64,000 nt of DNA from Paragordius varius (Eukaryota > Nematomorpha): the NCBI GenBank assembly GCA_964247055.1, contig OZ176051.1, positions 7,874,001 through 7,938,000 of the forward strand. Reading direction: 5' to 3'. The translations under genes and the position numbers were made by a program. The notes under the pieces are model-generated. The model was not told the origin of the DNA. It did no database searches and worked only from the letters and a program-made list of their open reading frames with translations. Of this stretch, positions 10,522 through 24,717 are shown in pieces (within the stretch, counting starts at the first letter, position 1; each line of letters opens with the position of its first letter).

Positions 10522-13500
10522 TTAATATTTTGTTTTAGTTGTAGGTGGGGCAGGTGAGAACAATGAAAGAGCTATTTCATCTCGGAAAAAGCGTTTAGTT
10601 TTAATCATTGGCAGTTTGTTGTCCATAGATTCGTTGGTTGTGAAAGGTTCCATTTTTTGATTGATACGTTGTTTTGTAGGTGTTATTGAATCTATTATAT
10701 ATGTATAAAATACATGCAATTTTGTTTTTACATATGATTTTTAATTTTTAGTTTCGTACACAGTAGAAATAATCTAAAAGATAAAACGTAAAAAGGCTAT
10801 TTTTTCTCAAAACAACTATATTTATTGAACTTTAACAGTACCTAATTGAATCTATTATATATGTAATATTATGCAATTTTGTTTTTACATATGATTATAT
10901 AATTTTTAGTTTCGTATACAGTAAAAATAATCTAAAAGACAAAGCGTGAAAAGACTATTTTCAGTTAACTATAATTATTGAACTTCGACAGTAGCTATCG
11001 TTTTGGGTTACAAAATAAAGGAAATAGAAATGTAAATTGGTAACATTCAATATTACACCTTAGGATAGATAAATAGCCTTTCTTGAAAAACTATAGCTTA
11101 GATATTGAATGTATATATATAAATTTACCTGGCGGTATGTTTAAAGGTATATTAAGCAATGATTGTTTGTTTTTGCGTGCAGACGCATTCAAAGTTTCTT
11201 CCAACATTTGGTTTATGAGTTGTCGATTATATGATTCTTTGAGTTCGTCCTCTTGTGAGTTATTATCATGATTATCATTGATATCAAATGTTTTATTTTC
11301 ATTATCGCTACTGACACTATTCCTATCACTTTGATTAACTGTTGGATCCATATTTTCCTAAAACAAAAATATAGATTAAATAATTCTAAAAATAATAAAT
11401 CATTAATCACAAAAACCACACCTGACTCAAACAAAAAGCACTAAACCACATAAAAGGAATTCGTAAAATTATTAATGAAATGGGTTAATTTTAAAATATC
11501 AAAAAAAACTTGACAACTAGTTAACGTATAGCATGGTTACTGACAAATAATTTTTGGTTTTAAAAATTGTAATTTTTATTGGTCCCTTAAAACTTTTGGG
11601 AAATAGAAATTTTTTCTTATTTTATTAGTGATGATCGATAACTTTTATTTGTTTAGAAATGTACATCATGCAAAGTAAAACATGGTATATTAAGCTTATA
11701 TTATTATATAATGGTGAGATGATAATAAGAGTTAGGAAAAACTCATAATTAATTAAATTTAAAATAGGAATTAAAAACCAATATTATATAAATTGTAAAA
11801 CTGGTACAACAAAGGCATTAAACTACCAATATGGGATATTAAATTTATTTACATTCATATTAAATGGCCAAAAATAAGTAAAAAAATTCCCCGAGACTGT
11901 AAATAACAAGTAAAACACATTTTTAATTATACCTTATTATCATCATTTAGAGAATTTTCGCTAGTTAATCTTTTAGTTGCCCTTCTTGGATTCTATACAC
12001 ACATGTATATACGTATATATTAAACACAATATTTATCATATATTTATTATTTATATACAATACAACATTAAATACAATTAAACAAATATTATATCTTGCT
12101 TTAAACAGGTTAAAATATATAAAATATACCTTTTTAACTCTAACGCCGATCGGTGTGAATAGGGGCATGGGTTGTGAAGAATCTTGATGTGCACTGACAT
12201 ACTAAAATAAATCATTTTAGCGTGCAAAAATTTATACAATGTTTTATCATTATATCAAAATATAATGATTACATCGTAATAAAAGTTTTTTTACCGCTTT
12301 GTATGTGGATGCCAATTGTTTCGTTTCTTCCAAATCTCTTTTGTACCAAACATTTAGCTCTTGACTTTCAGCCAATTGATTGCGCTTTTATGTTAAATTA
12401 TAAAAACATTTAAATCAAGGTGTCCCAAGGCAAATGTCTTCGTGAGCTGCTTTAAAATTTTTTGGTTTTTTTTATCCATTCTAAGCCCGATTTTAAATGA
12501 TATATTTTTTAATGAAATCCAATTTTTTATTTTTTTAACATTCTTTAGAGCACTTTTGCTTAACAAACAAAGCGTGTTGGACATTATTAATCGGAATATT
12601 TTCAAATCGAATTTATAACATAGAGAACTAATTTTTTTTATCTCTGGATTTGTACCAACTGGATTTAGTTTAAAAATAATTTATCATAGTTACGGTTCCT
12701 TTGTTTCGGTTAAATGGTATTCTCATCAATTTTATACAAAAGCCTAATTTTGATACTATATTTTCAATGTAAATATATACTTTTATAATGTTAAACTAAG
12801 GTTGTACTATTAATTAATTGTTAATATCAATTATTATAAGTTTTTTGGAATAATGGTTTAGGTTCTGTCCCTGTTATCAATTGCAAAATTTAGTGATAAA
12901 TTTATAGGTTAATCAAGATCTAATTTCCTTACCAATTCTGAAATTTCATTAGCTAAGGTATTCAAGGTTGTAATATCACAATTTTGTTGGTTTACGTCTT
13001 GTAAATCATTCGTTATGCTATTTTGACTTAGTGATTCTTTAAGACTTCCACTGCTGAGATTATTTTGACTGGATGATGTTACAATTACTTTGTTAGTTTG
13101 TTTCAATATTAAATTGATCTGTTAACATATGTTTAGGTAGATTATTTAATGGAAATTTTAATAGATTCATATTTTAGACATAGAATATATTCAATCATTA
13201 TGAGAGTATTTGCTCCAAAAGGTGTTGTTAAATTATACAATATTTTTAAATCATCTGTTTATTGCATGAAAAATATTTTAGCCCAATTAAGCGAAATGAC
13301 AGGGCACACCTATTAGTGTGTAAAAATTAAAATAAAACGTCAGCTTTGTCACGTAAAATAAAAATATAAAAAATTTTAAACATTCCATTCATTTAAATAA
13401 CCTTTTCCTCGTTAGTTTTAATTAGGGATTCGATGGTTTTATCCTTTTCCTCATTGATGTATTTAATTTTTTCTTCCAATTCTTGAGTTTGCCATTCTTC

Positions 13501-16500
13501 TTGTAGTAACTGAACGATTCGTTCTGTCCATGCCTTTTAATGAAATTTAAAAAGTGTTTTAAAAGTATATATAACGACAAGTAAAAGTCAAAGTATTTAA
13601 GTTTAGATTGAAAAAAAACAGTGATTTTTGAAGGTATTATAACCTAATTAGCGGTGTTTAATATGGAGAAAAGAGTATCATCTACATAAAATTACTACTC
13701 TAAACACACTGTTTTGATCCCAAAAAAGATATGATTTATCCAGGAATTAACAGTTTTTTTATAGGTCTATATCGAAAACTAGCTTTACTTTCAGATTTAA
13801 TGTCCTATCTTTTCAAATTTATCAAGCTAATAATCACAATGTCCATATTAAAATAATCATGCGCATAAATTTAACCTTATACATCCATTCAAAAATTTTG
13901 GCAAGATTGTTTAATACGGAGTTTAACGTTTCTTTAGATGTTTCTGGTGATGTAATTATTTGTAACATTTCCTCCCAAGGTTTTGAACCAAAGCGGAAAA
14001 CGTATTCGTCAAACGCATTAACTAAAAAATTAATAAAATATTTGTAAATATTGGGGAAAGGATCAAACTAAATTATTATATAGTTTTGAGTCCTTAAAAA
14101 TTGCTTAACCGGTTTTGGTTCCGATTATTAATTTAATACTTAAGGCGTACTACTTTTATTGGGAAATTTGAATCCACATATATTTCTTAGAAAAATCAGA
14201 TTTCAAACGAAAAGTTTCTCAAAGTTTTGGATGCCGGTGCTTTTTAAATAATAAAATTTATCCGGATTTTATGATTTAAAATTGTTGTAATTTTGGTTAT
14301 CCGAATAAAGATATATCCATATTTTTTTAAAGAATACGATCGAAAGCCTCTACAACATATAAGCCTTAAAAATTCCAATAATAATATGCTATACAAAAAT
14401 TAACATTGCTAATCACTATTATAAAGTTAAATAAAAATTGACGTTGGGATGCTTCCAATATCAATGGCAATTGTTTAAAAAAAGTCAAGATGATTCTGGT
14501 TTCAATTCCTATATAAAATGTTTAATCATTTTCGAAAAAACAATTATACGGTTGATATTAAATTACCTTAAAATAAAAAACCTAAATTAAATGTAAAAGA
14601 AAATTTACATGTTAATCCAGAAACTTTATAATGCTTATAATCTTTATCACTTTCCGTGATTAATTCTTTGAAAATTTCTATTTTTTGTTGCAACGTTTGG
14701 ATGGAGTTTTTTAAGGAATCGCAATTATCATTTAATTTTTCATCGGAGGCTTGGCTGTACATTTGATCCAAATTTGTTTGTAATTGTGTTAAATGATCTT
14801 TAGCAGTCTAGTTACAACAAATATTTTAAAAATATTGAATATATAAAACGTTAAATTTATGAAATATTTTGCGTTTTAGCCATAAGCTATGCCTATATAA
14901 CTAATTATAATTTGAAATTTTTTTATTTGATATCAAAGTTTATATATTTGTTTGAAAAAAGATACATTATTTTTCAAACAAATTATCATTTAATTTTTCA
15001 TTGTTAAGTTTGTGTTTAAGTAACTATAAATTAAGTTATATACCCCCAAAAAGGTGATTATTGGAATCGAATAGCAAAATTTAAGTTTACCCGAATCAAG
15101 ATGCATCAGAATATCTTATTATAATGCATAGCATTTCCTCACTACCATTCGATTTTAATTAAACAACTAATTTGCGCTTATTTATTTAATAAAATATTCC
15201 AAACCATGATTTATTCTAGAATTAACGAACTCAATTTAATATATTTAACAAATATAATAAAGAAAATAATCTATTTCAGCCATACATCAAAAAACTTACC
15301 GCATAAAGGGGCCGAATTTAAAGAGTTGAAAAACCTAAACTTAATATAGTATTTTAAAATGTAAACGTATTTACAACAACACTATCTAGCTAATATCAAA
15401 TCACATTTGCAAACCTTGGAATCCGATCCTATGGAAAGTTACAAGAAAATGGTGGAATTAAATTTTTATTAATATAAATTATAATATATGGAATAATCTA
15501 TACTTTTATCATTAGTTGTAAATCAAAAAACCGATTCCACAATATATTTCTTTATAAATATTATTCAATTATTAAACATTTATAAATTTTTATGGACAAA
15601 TTCCCTTTTACAAACTTAAAAAACTCACTCTAAAACGTTAAAGCTAAAAATTATACCTGTATACAAACGATAGATTCCAATTCCTCTAACATATCTATAG
15701 CATTTGACAGGCCATCAGTATTTTCATCGATCCCAGTATTCTTTTGATTCTTTTCAATCATAATAGTTGTGTTTTCATTATTTTGAGTGTTGTTATTATA
15801 TTTCATTTTTTTAGGGACATTCAAGGTATTATCATTGAAAAGTGACGTGGTATTAGATAAGGTACCATTCATTTGCTGTGCATTTTTAATCAGTAGCGTT
15901 GTATTATTATTTATATTTGTGATATTATTTGTGTTGGTGGTGGAATTCAAACTATTTTTATTCTTTTGTCTGGCTAAAATGTCTTTGAGTCGTTTATTAG
16001 TTGCTATAATTTCTTCATTCTTACGTTTCAAAACCATCTAAATAAATAAATAAATCGTATGAAATAATTTAGATCAGGGGGACATTTAACAACGCAATTC
16101 TCCGATCCATTATGTATGGCCGGGCGAAAAAGTTAAACCCCATAAGATGAAAGCCTCAATCTTAGTAAAATTGTACATATCTTGCAACGAACTATAAAGT
16201 TTTTTTTACTTTATACTTTAAATTTTAGTTTATATTTTAATTTTATTTTTTCCGTTTGACAAAGATTTCTAGTATTAATCGAAAATTCACAATAAATTCA
16301 TATAATTTTAGCTGAATTATATCTTGCAACAAACTATAAAGTATTATTATAATGTGTTTGCATTTTTAATAGTACAAGTGTCCATATATTTTCGAATGCG
16401 ACGGCAGGGTTTTTGAGTCAAAAATGCTGCCCAACATTATCCAGAGTTTCCATTAGTATTCTTTTGTTTTGATTTTTTACGATTAATAGTAGGAAAAAAA

Positions 16501-19500
16501 TTATGTTTTAAATGAATACGATTATTTCTGAAATTATTCCAACTTATATACAACATAGGCATCATTTATCGATTAAGCTCAAATTTACGACCCAAAATAC
16601 TATTTTGAATATACATAAATTTTTTTGGGTTTAACTATCCGTTTTAAAAAATATATATTACCTGTTGTAATTTCAACATTTCCTCCTTTTGTGAGTATTG
16701 GATTTCACGTTTTCTTAAATCATTTTTAAAGCGTAAGGCATCCTTTTCTCTAGCAGCATTCAATTTCCTATTCTTTTCAGCTTCGTCGCGTATTTGACGA
16801 AGTAAGCGTACACGATTTTCTTTTAATTCCTATAGTGTGGACATGTATAAAACTATGAAATAAACTATGGCTTTGCAATAAAATTATGGTTAATCTAACA
16901 ATAAAATACGAATTTAGGCTTAAGATTATAAATTTTGGATGTGTGCCGATTAATTTGGGAAACAAAGTAATTTACAAGCAAATTTTTAGCATAGAGAATG
17001 CCAATGAAATAATTATAAAACTAAAAGAAAAATAAAAAGAATGAAATATTTTCGGTAAATACCTGTACATCTTTTTTCAATTTTTCAATGATGGCTTTAT
17101 TTTGATCCTTCAATTTTACCAATTTATCATGTTCGGCAATCTTTCTATTCATAGCGGAAATTTTGGTCTCCAGTTCTTGTAATCGTTTCCTTCGTTTTTC
17201 ACTAATATCACTTTTGATGGTTCGATTTTTTTGGGCCTCTCTGAGTGCCGATAACAAACCTTCTTTTTCTTTTTCCCATTCTTCTACTTCATGCTAAAAA
17301 ATATTGCAATCGAAATATTTTGGGTCACTTAAAAATATATACAGAAGCCGCCACTTAAGGATCCTGATTGTGAAAAATAGCGTTGCATATTATTCAGTAT
17401 CATCACCCCCTTTTCTAAAATTTTTACGTTTAACACAATCTGCTAAAAAAATTAAAATTATTGAAGAGATATAGAAAATCCTGGCCTTATTGAAGATCCG
17501 AAATTAGTTTAGAAAGAGCACGCAACAATTATTAACGGTTTTATCCAACAAACGTTTTTTAAAAATCGAAAAAATGCATGATAAAAATGAACTGGTTAAT
17601 TTATGGGCGCGATTCATTCAAAAAGGTTTATCAAGACATGATCATACGAATGAAGGGGGAGGGGAATAGTCTGCTGTAATACCCCTAACAATTTACTGTC
17701 ACACAATCTATTCGAGATGTAATTTCATCATTCACAGCCATAACCAATTAAAAGGTGGCACAAACGTAAATAAATCTTTTAACTACAGTGAAAAGTCTCT
17801 ATAATCTTCCTTATCAAGTCCTAATTTTTTACTTATAATCGCTTATATGTATTTTCCCACAATCGGGGTCATTGGGGGTACAGTGTAATGGAAAAAAATA
17901 ATCATATTGGGTTGAACAATATTAAAAATATATAATCCATAATAATTAATTAAACGTATACATTAATATATCCTGCCATATTTTTTTAACAAAAATAATT
18001 AAAATATTTAGTCTGGTTAAATTTTAAAAGCAATCACGAATGCCTTTATAACAGACACCCTGAATGTAATGTAAATATTATCTACCCATTATTTATATTT
18101 AACAAGCATAAGATAAGCATTATGAATACCTCAAATTTCTCTTTAAGTGCAACGATTTCCGTTTCATTACTAAGCATTTGTTGAATGAGATTTTCTTTTT
18201 CTGATATGGCTTGGCTCAAACTTTTAACCTCAGAACTAAGTTCTTCATTATTTTCGCCGTCCAAACTCGAATTATGAGTTATGCCATCGTTTTCTCCATT
18301 ATTATTAGATGTATTAGGGTTGTATGATGCCTGATTATTATTATTATTAATTGATTGGTTAATATTGGTGGTTGTTTTATTGCTATCCCCTTTTTCGCAG
18401 ATGGTAACTTCCAGAGGTTTGGGTGTTTTACGATACATGGCCAACTCTTTTTCCAATTGCAAAATCTAAAAAGCACATTTAAAGAAATTTACTAAAAGGA
18501 AATATTAGAAAATGTGTAATGGTAAGGATAAATGTTTCATAGTTGATTAAGGGTCATAATAGCATAAGAATGAAGTTACATTACGCAAACGATTATTTTA
18601 TATGTAGAAACGTATTTTATAATAGGTAAATTCCTTTACCACGAATTTATTTACAAGTAAATTATTGATTCCGCTATCAGCAAGGTTTGGAATAAATAAT
18701 ATTTGTGTTTGGTATTTTGCAAAATCACAAATTAAGACAACTCTACTACTAAAGGGGCATTTATAAATGAATGAAATATATCTAGGATTGTAACAGTCTA
18801 ACACATTTTTCAAAAAAAATTATTTCAAATCCAGCGTTTTACATTTGTCGAAACAAATTATAATATATAAAAAGGAACTTTTTTTGAAAATAAAGAATTT
18901 CATTCCACAAATGAAGCCACAACATATTTAGAATGGTCAAAAACCTTAGCATTTAGCCTTGCAATTTCAGCCTGGACAGGGTCAATATTAACTATCGGTT
19001 TATTTTTTATGCGTCTCGCTCGATCGGCATACCGTAGCGTATTGAGAGTTTCTTCACAATTATACATGCTGGGACTGATGCAAGCAATCATAACTGTATG
19101 ACTATTACCACCCAATGAATCTATATTTTGGTCATAATATTAATAAACAGTGATATAAAATATATAAAAAAAATTAAAACACCATTTTAACATTATTGTT
19201 TTCATTTATTTATGAGATTAAAATATTTGATTCATCAATTATTTTTGTCTATAAAAAATCATCCCTTTAACTAGTTAATATTATTAATATTATATATTCT
19301 ATAGTAAAATATAACCAATAATCTATATATATTAAGATTTTATTGATTAAAAATTATTTTAATTAACCTTGTAAAATACGAGTTAATTTGGAGTCTCGAT
19401 ATGGAATGAATGCTGTGTTATTAGTGTCATCGGATAAAGCTTTAATCACATTCCCCAGCGCTAAGAGTCCCAAATTTATATTAACACCTAAAAATATATG

Positions 19501-20798
19501 TGTAGTATAACATTAAAAATATCTTTAAAAAATGCGCACCCTAAGCAAATTTAACAAATATTCTTGTATTTATCTATATAATAAATGTTTAAATCACAAA
19601 CAAAACGTACTAAAAGATAAATATATTTTGATATTCAAAAAATATAACTCACCGTTTTCGGTGGTAAAATAAATAAAGATGTAAATTATTAATGCCTTTA
19701 TTTTTCTAAATTAAAATTTATGAGTTTATTCATCAAAATCAAAAAAGAATGGTTGTCCTTTATTTTTATAATTTATAATTTTAATTGTGGATCTATAGTT
19801 ATTAAAGTAATTTAAAACATTAATTATAACCAAAATTTTGCAATATTTTATGCAAAAAAGTTAAAACAAACCCTCTTTAAATCGTTCGCCTTCCGCTTGT
19901 GTCTTTTTTGCACGTTCAGAACCGGCCAAATCAACAAAATGAATTTTACTTCGAGTTAATGGACTGGTTTCTTCACTATTTGTGAGAGATAGCGATAAAT
20001 TTAATTATTCCAAATAAAATCTTCTTTTATCATTGAAAAGCTTTAAATTATTCATATGTAGAAAATGTTTTGAACAATTTAAATTCACCTGAAACAATTC
20101 AAATTCCCCCTTGAACAATTCAAATTCAGCCTAAAAAATATACATTCGGGGTTATTTAACTTATCAATAATATGAAATATAATCTTATGGGATATATTAT
20201 TTTAATTTTAAACAAAATTGTATTTTTTAATATAAAAAATATAAGTATTTTTTATCTTTAAAAACGCTTAATTTATTTTAGGGTGAAATTAAATTGTTCA
20301 AGGGTGAATTTGAAGTTAAATGGAGTCTGTGAATTAAATCCTTAGTGAAATTGCATAGAATATGAATACAGGTAGATTTTTTAATCGCCACATAATTTAA
20401 ATCATATAGCCAAGGTGATTTCAATATAAATAAACCGGTTTAATTATAGATAACAATTTACTCATTTAACATAAGAAAAGTCAATAAATAAGAAAATAGA
20501 TCGATTTGTTTCTTAAACATTAGAATCTTTCAAAACCTCCCCTCAAAACAGTTTGTACAGATAATATTTTATGCCACTTAAAGGCAATATTTTTTAATAA
20601 TTACAGTATTAATTTTTTAAAATATAGGTAAATTACTCCCAATTTTCCAATAGTAACGGTAAAAATAAATTATGTAACTAACTATCAAAAACCCATATAT
20701 AATAGGACTCTACTTTATCCAATTAATCCCCATCTTTTCAAAATAGAATTAATAATAATTTATTCCTTTCATATCAATCTTACTTTACATATATATAA

Positions 20799-20832
<34 letters not shown>

Positions 20833-23025
20833 ATATAAGAGGTTTGGAAATCAGTTAAATATTCCTCAAAAAATAAATATTTACTCACCCACAATATTTT
20901 TCGATAGTTACGGTGAAAATAGCATGTGATCGACTTGAAGTTGAGTTCATTGCTGTGCGTGCCGTGGACCGACAAGCCGAACCAAGTTGCAAAAAATGTA
21001 ATGTTTCACTCAAATTGGCTACATTTTCTTCCCTAGCTCCCATTAACTGAAAAATTTATGAAATAATAAAACATTAACTTTCTAAAACTTGGTATTAAGT
21101 CGAATGAATTAAAATGTTTTCGTAAAATTTTGCAAAAAAACGGCAATATAAGAGTAAAACAAATAAATGAAAGTAAAAACTTAAAGTATGGTAAGAATTA
21201 TTGAATAAGAAGAAATTTAGGCAATTGATGATGGTTTAATGTAGTTTTGTACGCTTGATAGTATGCTTTTTTACAGTTATTAAAAAATAATATCTGAATA
21301 AATTTATTTTTACTATTCATTATTTATATTTTACCGCAAAGTAATACCTTGATCCCACCAGTATTTGGATCCTCCCTAATATACACATTATTATCATTGC
21401 CGTTAGGGTGAGAGCTTGTGGCTGGATTTAGCAAATCAATTATATCTTCTTTGTAAATTTCGATAAACGAAACGGAAAATTTGAAGTTTATGGAGCTGAT
21501 GATATTGTTGGAATGTGTCTGAGGAGATGTATCAGTTTGAGATGGTAGTAAGGATTTCCGATTTTTTACAGTTTTAGCTAGGATAAATGCGCAAAGTATA
21601 TGTCATACAAATGTGCATTATTTTGATAAATTGAAAATATTTAGGACAATAATAATATCCTGTTGGTTTTTTACCATTTGTCTTTACTTAGCTTTCGGGC
21701 AATTTTTTATAATTAGCCAGAAATAAACTCATCCAATGATGGTAATTGTAAATATAAGATAGATGAAACTAATATCGTATATTAGGTAGCTATGATTGAT
21801 GATTTAAAACCAATTTATAGTTATGTTTATTTTTGAGAAACAAATAGATAAAAAGGGGTGCATATACCAAAAAATGGGATGGTAGTAAATTTTAGGAATC
21901 GCATCAATCATAAATAACTTAAGTCCAAACTTTAACATTTGTTTCTTAATCAAATAACGTTATACTAAGACAATGTTGTGATGAAATTTTCCAGACACGC
22001 TTTATTATACCATCTCCCTATACTTCCTAATTGGAATGCTATATAAATATTAACAGTTAACATTATTTTGTTTCTTGTTATGAATAGCACCGTAAATATT
22101 TCTATTTATAAAAAAAGGTTTGATAATTATCTCTCTGAAGATTAATGTAAGAATCTTTCAATCATTATAATCAATTTTCAATTTGAGAATAAAGTCGTTT
22201 TTTACTTATTTGTCCCTCTAAAATAAATATCCACCTAAGAAATATAGCAAAAGCAAAAGTTTTATCTTAGGTAAATTAAAGTTGATAGAGAATGTTTTAA
22301 ATTAATTAGCTTATCAAATAATATTATTAACTAAATAAAGTTGCTACGTAATATAATTATCCTACCTTTAGCCATTTGAAAGAGATGATCAACGGTTTTA
22401 GGCAAAACCCCTATATCATCAAGTAAAGCTTCAGTTACAGATTTCCTCCGAGAAGAGGCGTTATTATTATTATTGGATTTATTTGAAGGTAAAACTGATG
22501 GAGAAGAAATCTCTTTATTATCACACACGCGATTGTTCATGGCAGCGTTTGAAGAGACGATAAAATTTGAAGCGGTTCCCATGGTATAAGTTTTTCCCGA
22601 ACCGGTTTGTCCATATGCCATGACAGTTACGTTATAACCTAATTATTGTGCGCAAAAAAGGAACCGATTTATAAAGATTTTAAATAAAATTAAAGAATGA
22701 AAAATTTGTTATATTAATTAAATACTAATCACGCTTAAAAATACAATTGATTTGCAATAGTTTGCTAAAATATTAAATTACCCTCAAATAGTTGTCCTAA
22801 AAGAGGTTTGACACACATTTCAAACACTTGATTTTGTGTGGAATTTGGACCAAAAAGATAATCATAGGTAAAAGCCTTTTCATTATTTAATATTATCTAA
22901 AAATATTTATGAATATAAGGTACCTGTTTCTCCTTTGAAAAAATTTTAACGCACTCCTCTTTATCTTCTTTGGCATTTAGTGGTCTGCATCTGACAGCAA
23001 CTTTAATAGAGACTTTATCACTCAT
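10522..23025 (-). CDS. KIF4: Kinesin-4 family chromokinesin (KIF4-like)
   Basis: Twenty-one exons descend: 23025-22924, 22896-22782, 22638-22366, 21577-21348, 21046-20889, 19975-19872, 19487-19368, 19120-18945, 18465-18130, 17293-17063, 16829-16662, 16037-15657, 14807-14609, 14021-13876, 13533-13402, 13118-12933, 12384-12295, 12201-12130, 11992-11933, 11357-11129, 10691-10522. All phases agree and the total is 1225 residues, close to vertebrate KIF4A (about 1230). The motor domain (about 1-415) has the P-loop GQTGSGKT (82-89), switch I NSTSSRSH (274-281), switch II DLAGSE (308-313) and the neck '[19 protein letters not shown]'. A coiled-coil stalk includes '[11 protein letters not shown]' and 'ATNKRLKD', both KIF4 hallmarks. 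KIF4 proteins are plus-end motors that bind chromosomes and organise the central spindle. Oddities are an Asn/Ser-rich loop of about 50 residues just after the P-loop, a 27-bp first intron, and no cysteine-rich CXC domain in the tail. Confidence 0.93.
10685..11000. repeat. Tandem duplication (about 160 bp x 2) at the last KIF4 intron boundary
   Basis: 10685-10844 and 10845-about 11000 are similar head to tail. Both start 'attgaatctattatatatgt' and both contain 'gcaattttgtttttacatat', 'aatttttagtttcgta' and 'aataatctaaaaga'. The unit contains the acceptor of KIF4 exon 21 and its first few bases, so a second acceptor-like AG sits at about 10852 on the minus strand. Confidence 0.8.
20070..20317. 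mobile_element. MITE with TTGAACAATTCAAATT inverted ends, in KIF4 intron 5
   Basis: The ends are inverted: the left carries repeats of 'gaacaatttaaattcacc' and the right carries 'aaattgttcaagggtgaatt'. The AT-rich middle 'ataatatgaaatataatctt' matches the copy at 44.7 kb. No coding capacity. It is a short non-autonomous element of unknown superfamily. Confidence 0.65.
20790..20837. repeat. (AT)n(GT)n microsatellite
   Basis: Simple dinucleotide repeat in KIF4 intron 5, just downstream of exon 5 on the minus strand. It passes from AT to GT repeats. Confidence 0.9.
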
Positions 23026-23149
23026 TATTATGGCTTTAGATTTTAAAGTTGTCGGCAAATAATCATATGTTTTAATCTTATAATGGAATTCCGTTTGAGC
23101 AAGATTTGTGGTACAGCTTATAATCTATGTCTATGCAGTTGATCCGGTT

Positions 23150-24590
23150 TACTGTTTAACACTTGGATACAACGCACTCATTTTAGTCCTTCGATTTAAA
23201 TTGGAGTTGGATACCCCAGGCTTGTTTAAAATCAAACACTTTAAAAAGTATGGAAGGATTCGAAAACATGGCAAAATTTTGCACTTATACAACATTAATG
23301 AACCAAAATATATAAAAAAATTTATTCGAAAATACTTGATATTATTTATTTTAAGCTAAAACCGAAAGGTAAAAATTTCGTCAACGTGACATGTGTGAAA
23401 TGGCAAAATTAAAAAATAATACAAAATAAACCGCTTTTTCTATTTCTATCAATGTTAGGTATAATTTAAATAAAAAATTAACTAAAATTTTACTCTTAAA
23501 ATTAAATTAAGACCATATTTTGCAAAAATTTTGTAAAATAAAAATGGCGCCGAAGTAGTTTGACATGGAACTTTTTTTTCAAAACAAAATTTTTTTAAGA
23601 TATTTTGGCATATTTATATAATTTATATTAGGATCGAAGCATAAATTAAAATTGGGACCGTTTTCATCAGTAGTGTTTTCAAAATATTAATTTAAATTTA
23701 GTCTGGGGTATTTAGATACCCCAATTTGAATCGAAGTGTTAGGTGCCTTTTTTGTTATGCCTATTTTTCACAAAACGGGGTATCAGAATTTGATTAAAAA
23801 TGGTTTTAATAACTCTTAATGACTTATAAATATAATTAGCACCTTTGTGGTAAGTCCTCCATATCTAAAAATTGTAAAATTTACGTATATTTTTTTAAAT
23901 AATTTTTTTTGGGGAACAAAATGATTTATTACAAAAATATCATGAAAATATACAACTACTACCTAATAAGGTAAAGTTTCTTTAAATTTTATTTATTGCA
24001 TCCATGATATACGAAATTTTTAATCCAGACGAATCTTTAACTCTTCAATTTAAATTGGGGTATCTAAAGGCCAAATAAAATTAAAAAAATACTGTAGGTA
24101 ACGGTTCTAATATTTTATATTCTATCTTAATTAGAATTATATAAATAAATCAAAAAAATTAAATATAATTTAGTGAACAAAAATCTCCATATTCAAAACT
24201 GCTTTGACCCCATATCATACATTTTCGCAAAATATTGTGATTTTTCATTTTAATGCTAAAATTAAATATTAATTTTTTATTAATATTACTGTAAGAGTTG
24301 AAATAAATAAGGGTTTTTTGCATTATTTTTATTAGCTAATGAAATATGTCATGTTGGCTAAATTTTATCATTCGAGTTTATCGCTAAAAGTAATATCAAG
24401 TTATATTTTTTTATTTCAGTGCATAAATTCTAATAAATGCAAACTTTTGCGATGATTTCCTTCCATAATTTAAAAATATTTGATAAACAAGCCTGGGGTC
24501 CCCAACGACCGGCTTTTGAATCGGAGGACGGAAATTAATGTGTTGTATCCAAGTGTTAAATTAAATTCCTAAGCGATAATGTTCAGCATC
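23150..24590. mobile_element. Foldback element built of two inverted family A copies
   Basis: A minus-oriented family A copy (about 23150-23750) faces a plus-oriented copy (about 24050-24580). Outer ends carry the terminal module: 'acttggatacaacgcactc' at left, and its mirror ending 'gttgtatccaagtgtta' at right. Inner modules read 'ggggtatttagatacccc' and 'aaattggggtatctaaag'. The arms are roughly 500 bp and diverged. No transposase is visible in the roughly 300-bp loop. The arrangement suggests a non-autonomous long-inverted-repeat DNA transposon. Confidence 0.6.
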
Positions 24591-24717
24591 ATCGAATATA
24601 AAGTAAAAAGTGCTTTTATAATACCTCAAAGCGTTTTTATACCGTTTTCATCATGGCTTAATATAGTCTGGAGTATGCTTCAAGAAAATTTCTTAATTAT
24701 ATAATTATAAAAATGGA

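Noticed and set aside
11213-11434. Minus-strand 73-codon frame overlapping KIF4 exon 20
   Set aside because: It is a different frame of the same region; the exon 20 frame joins its neighbours in phase.
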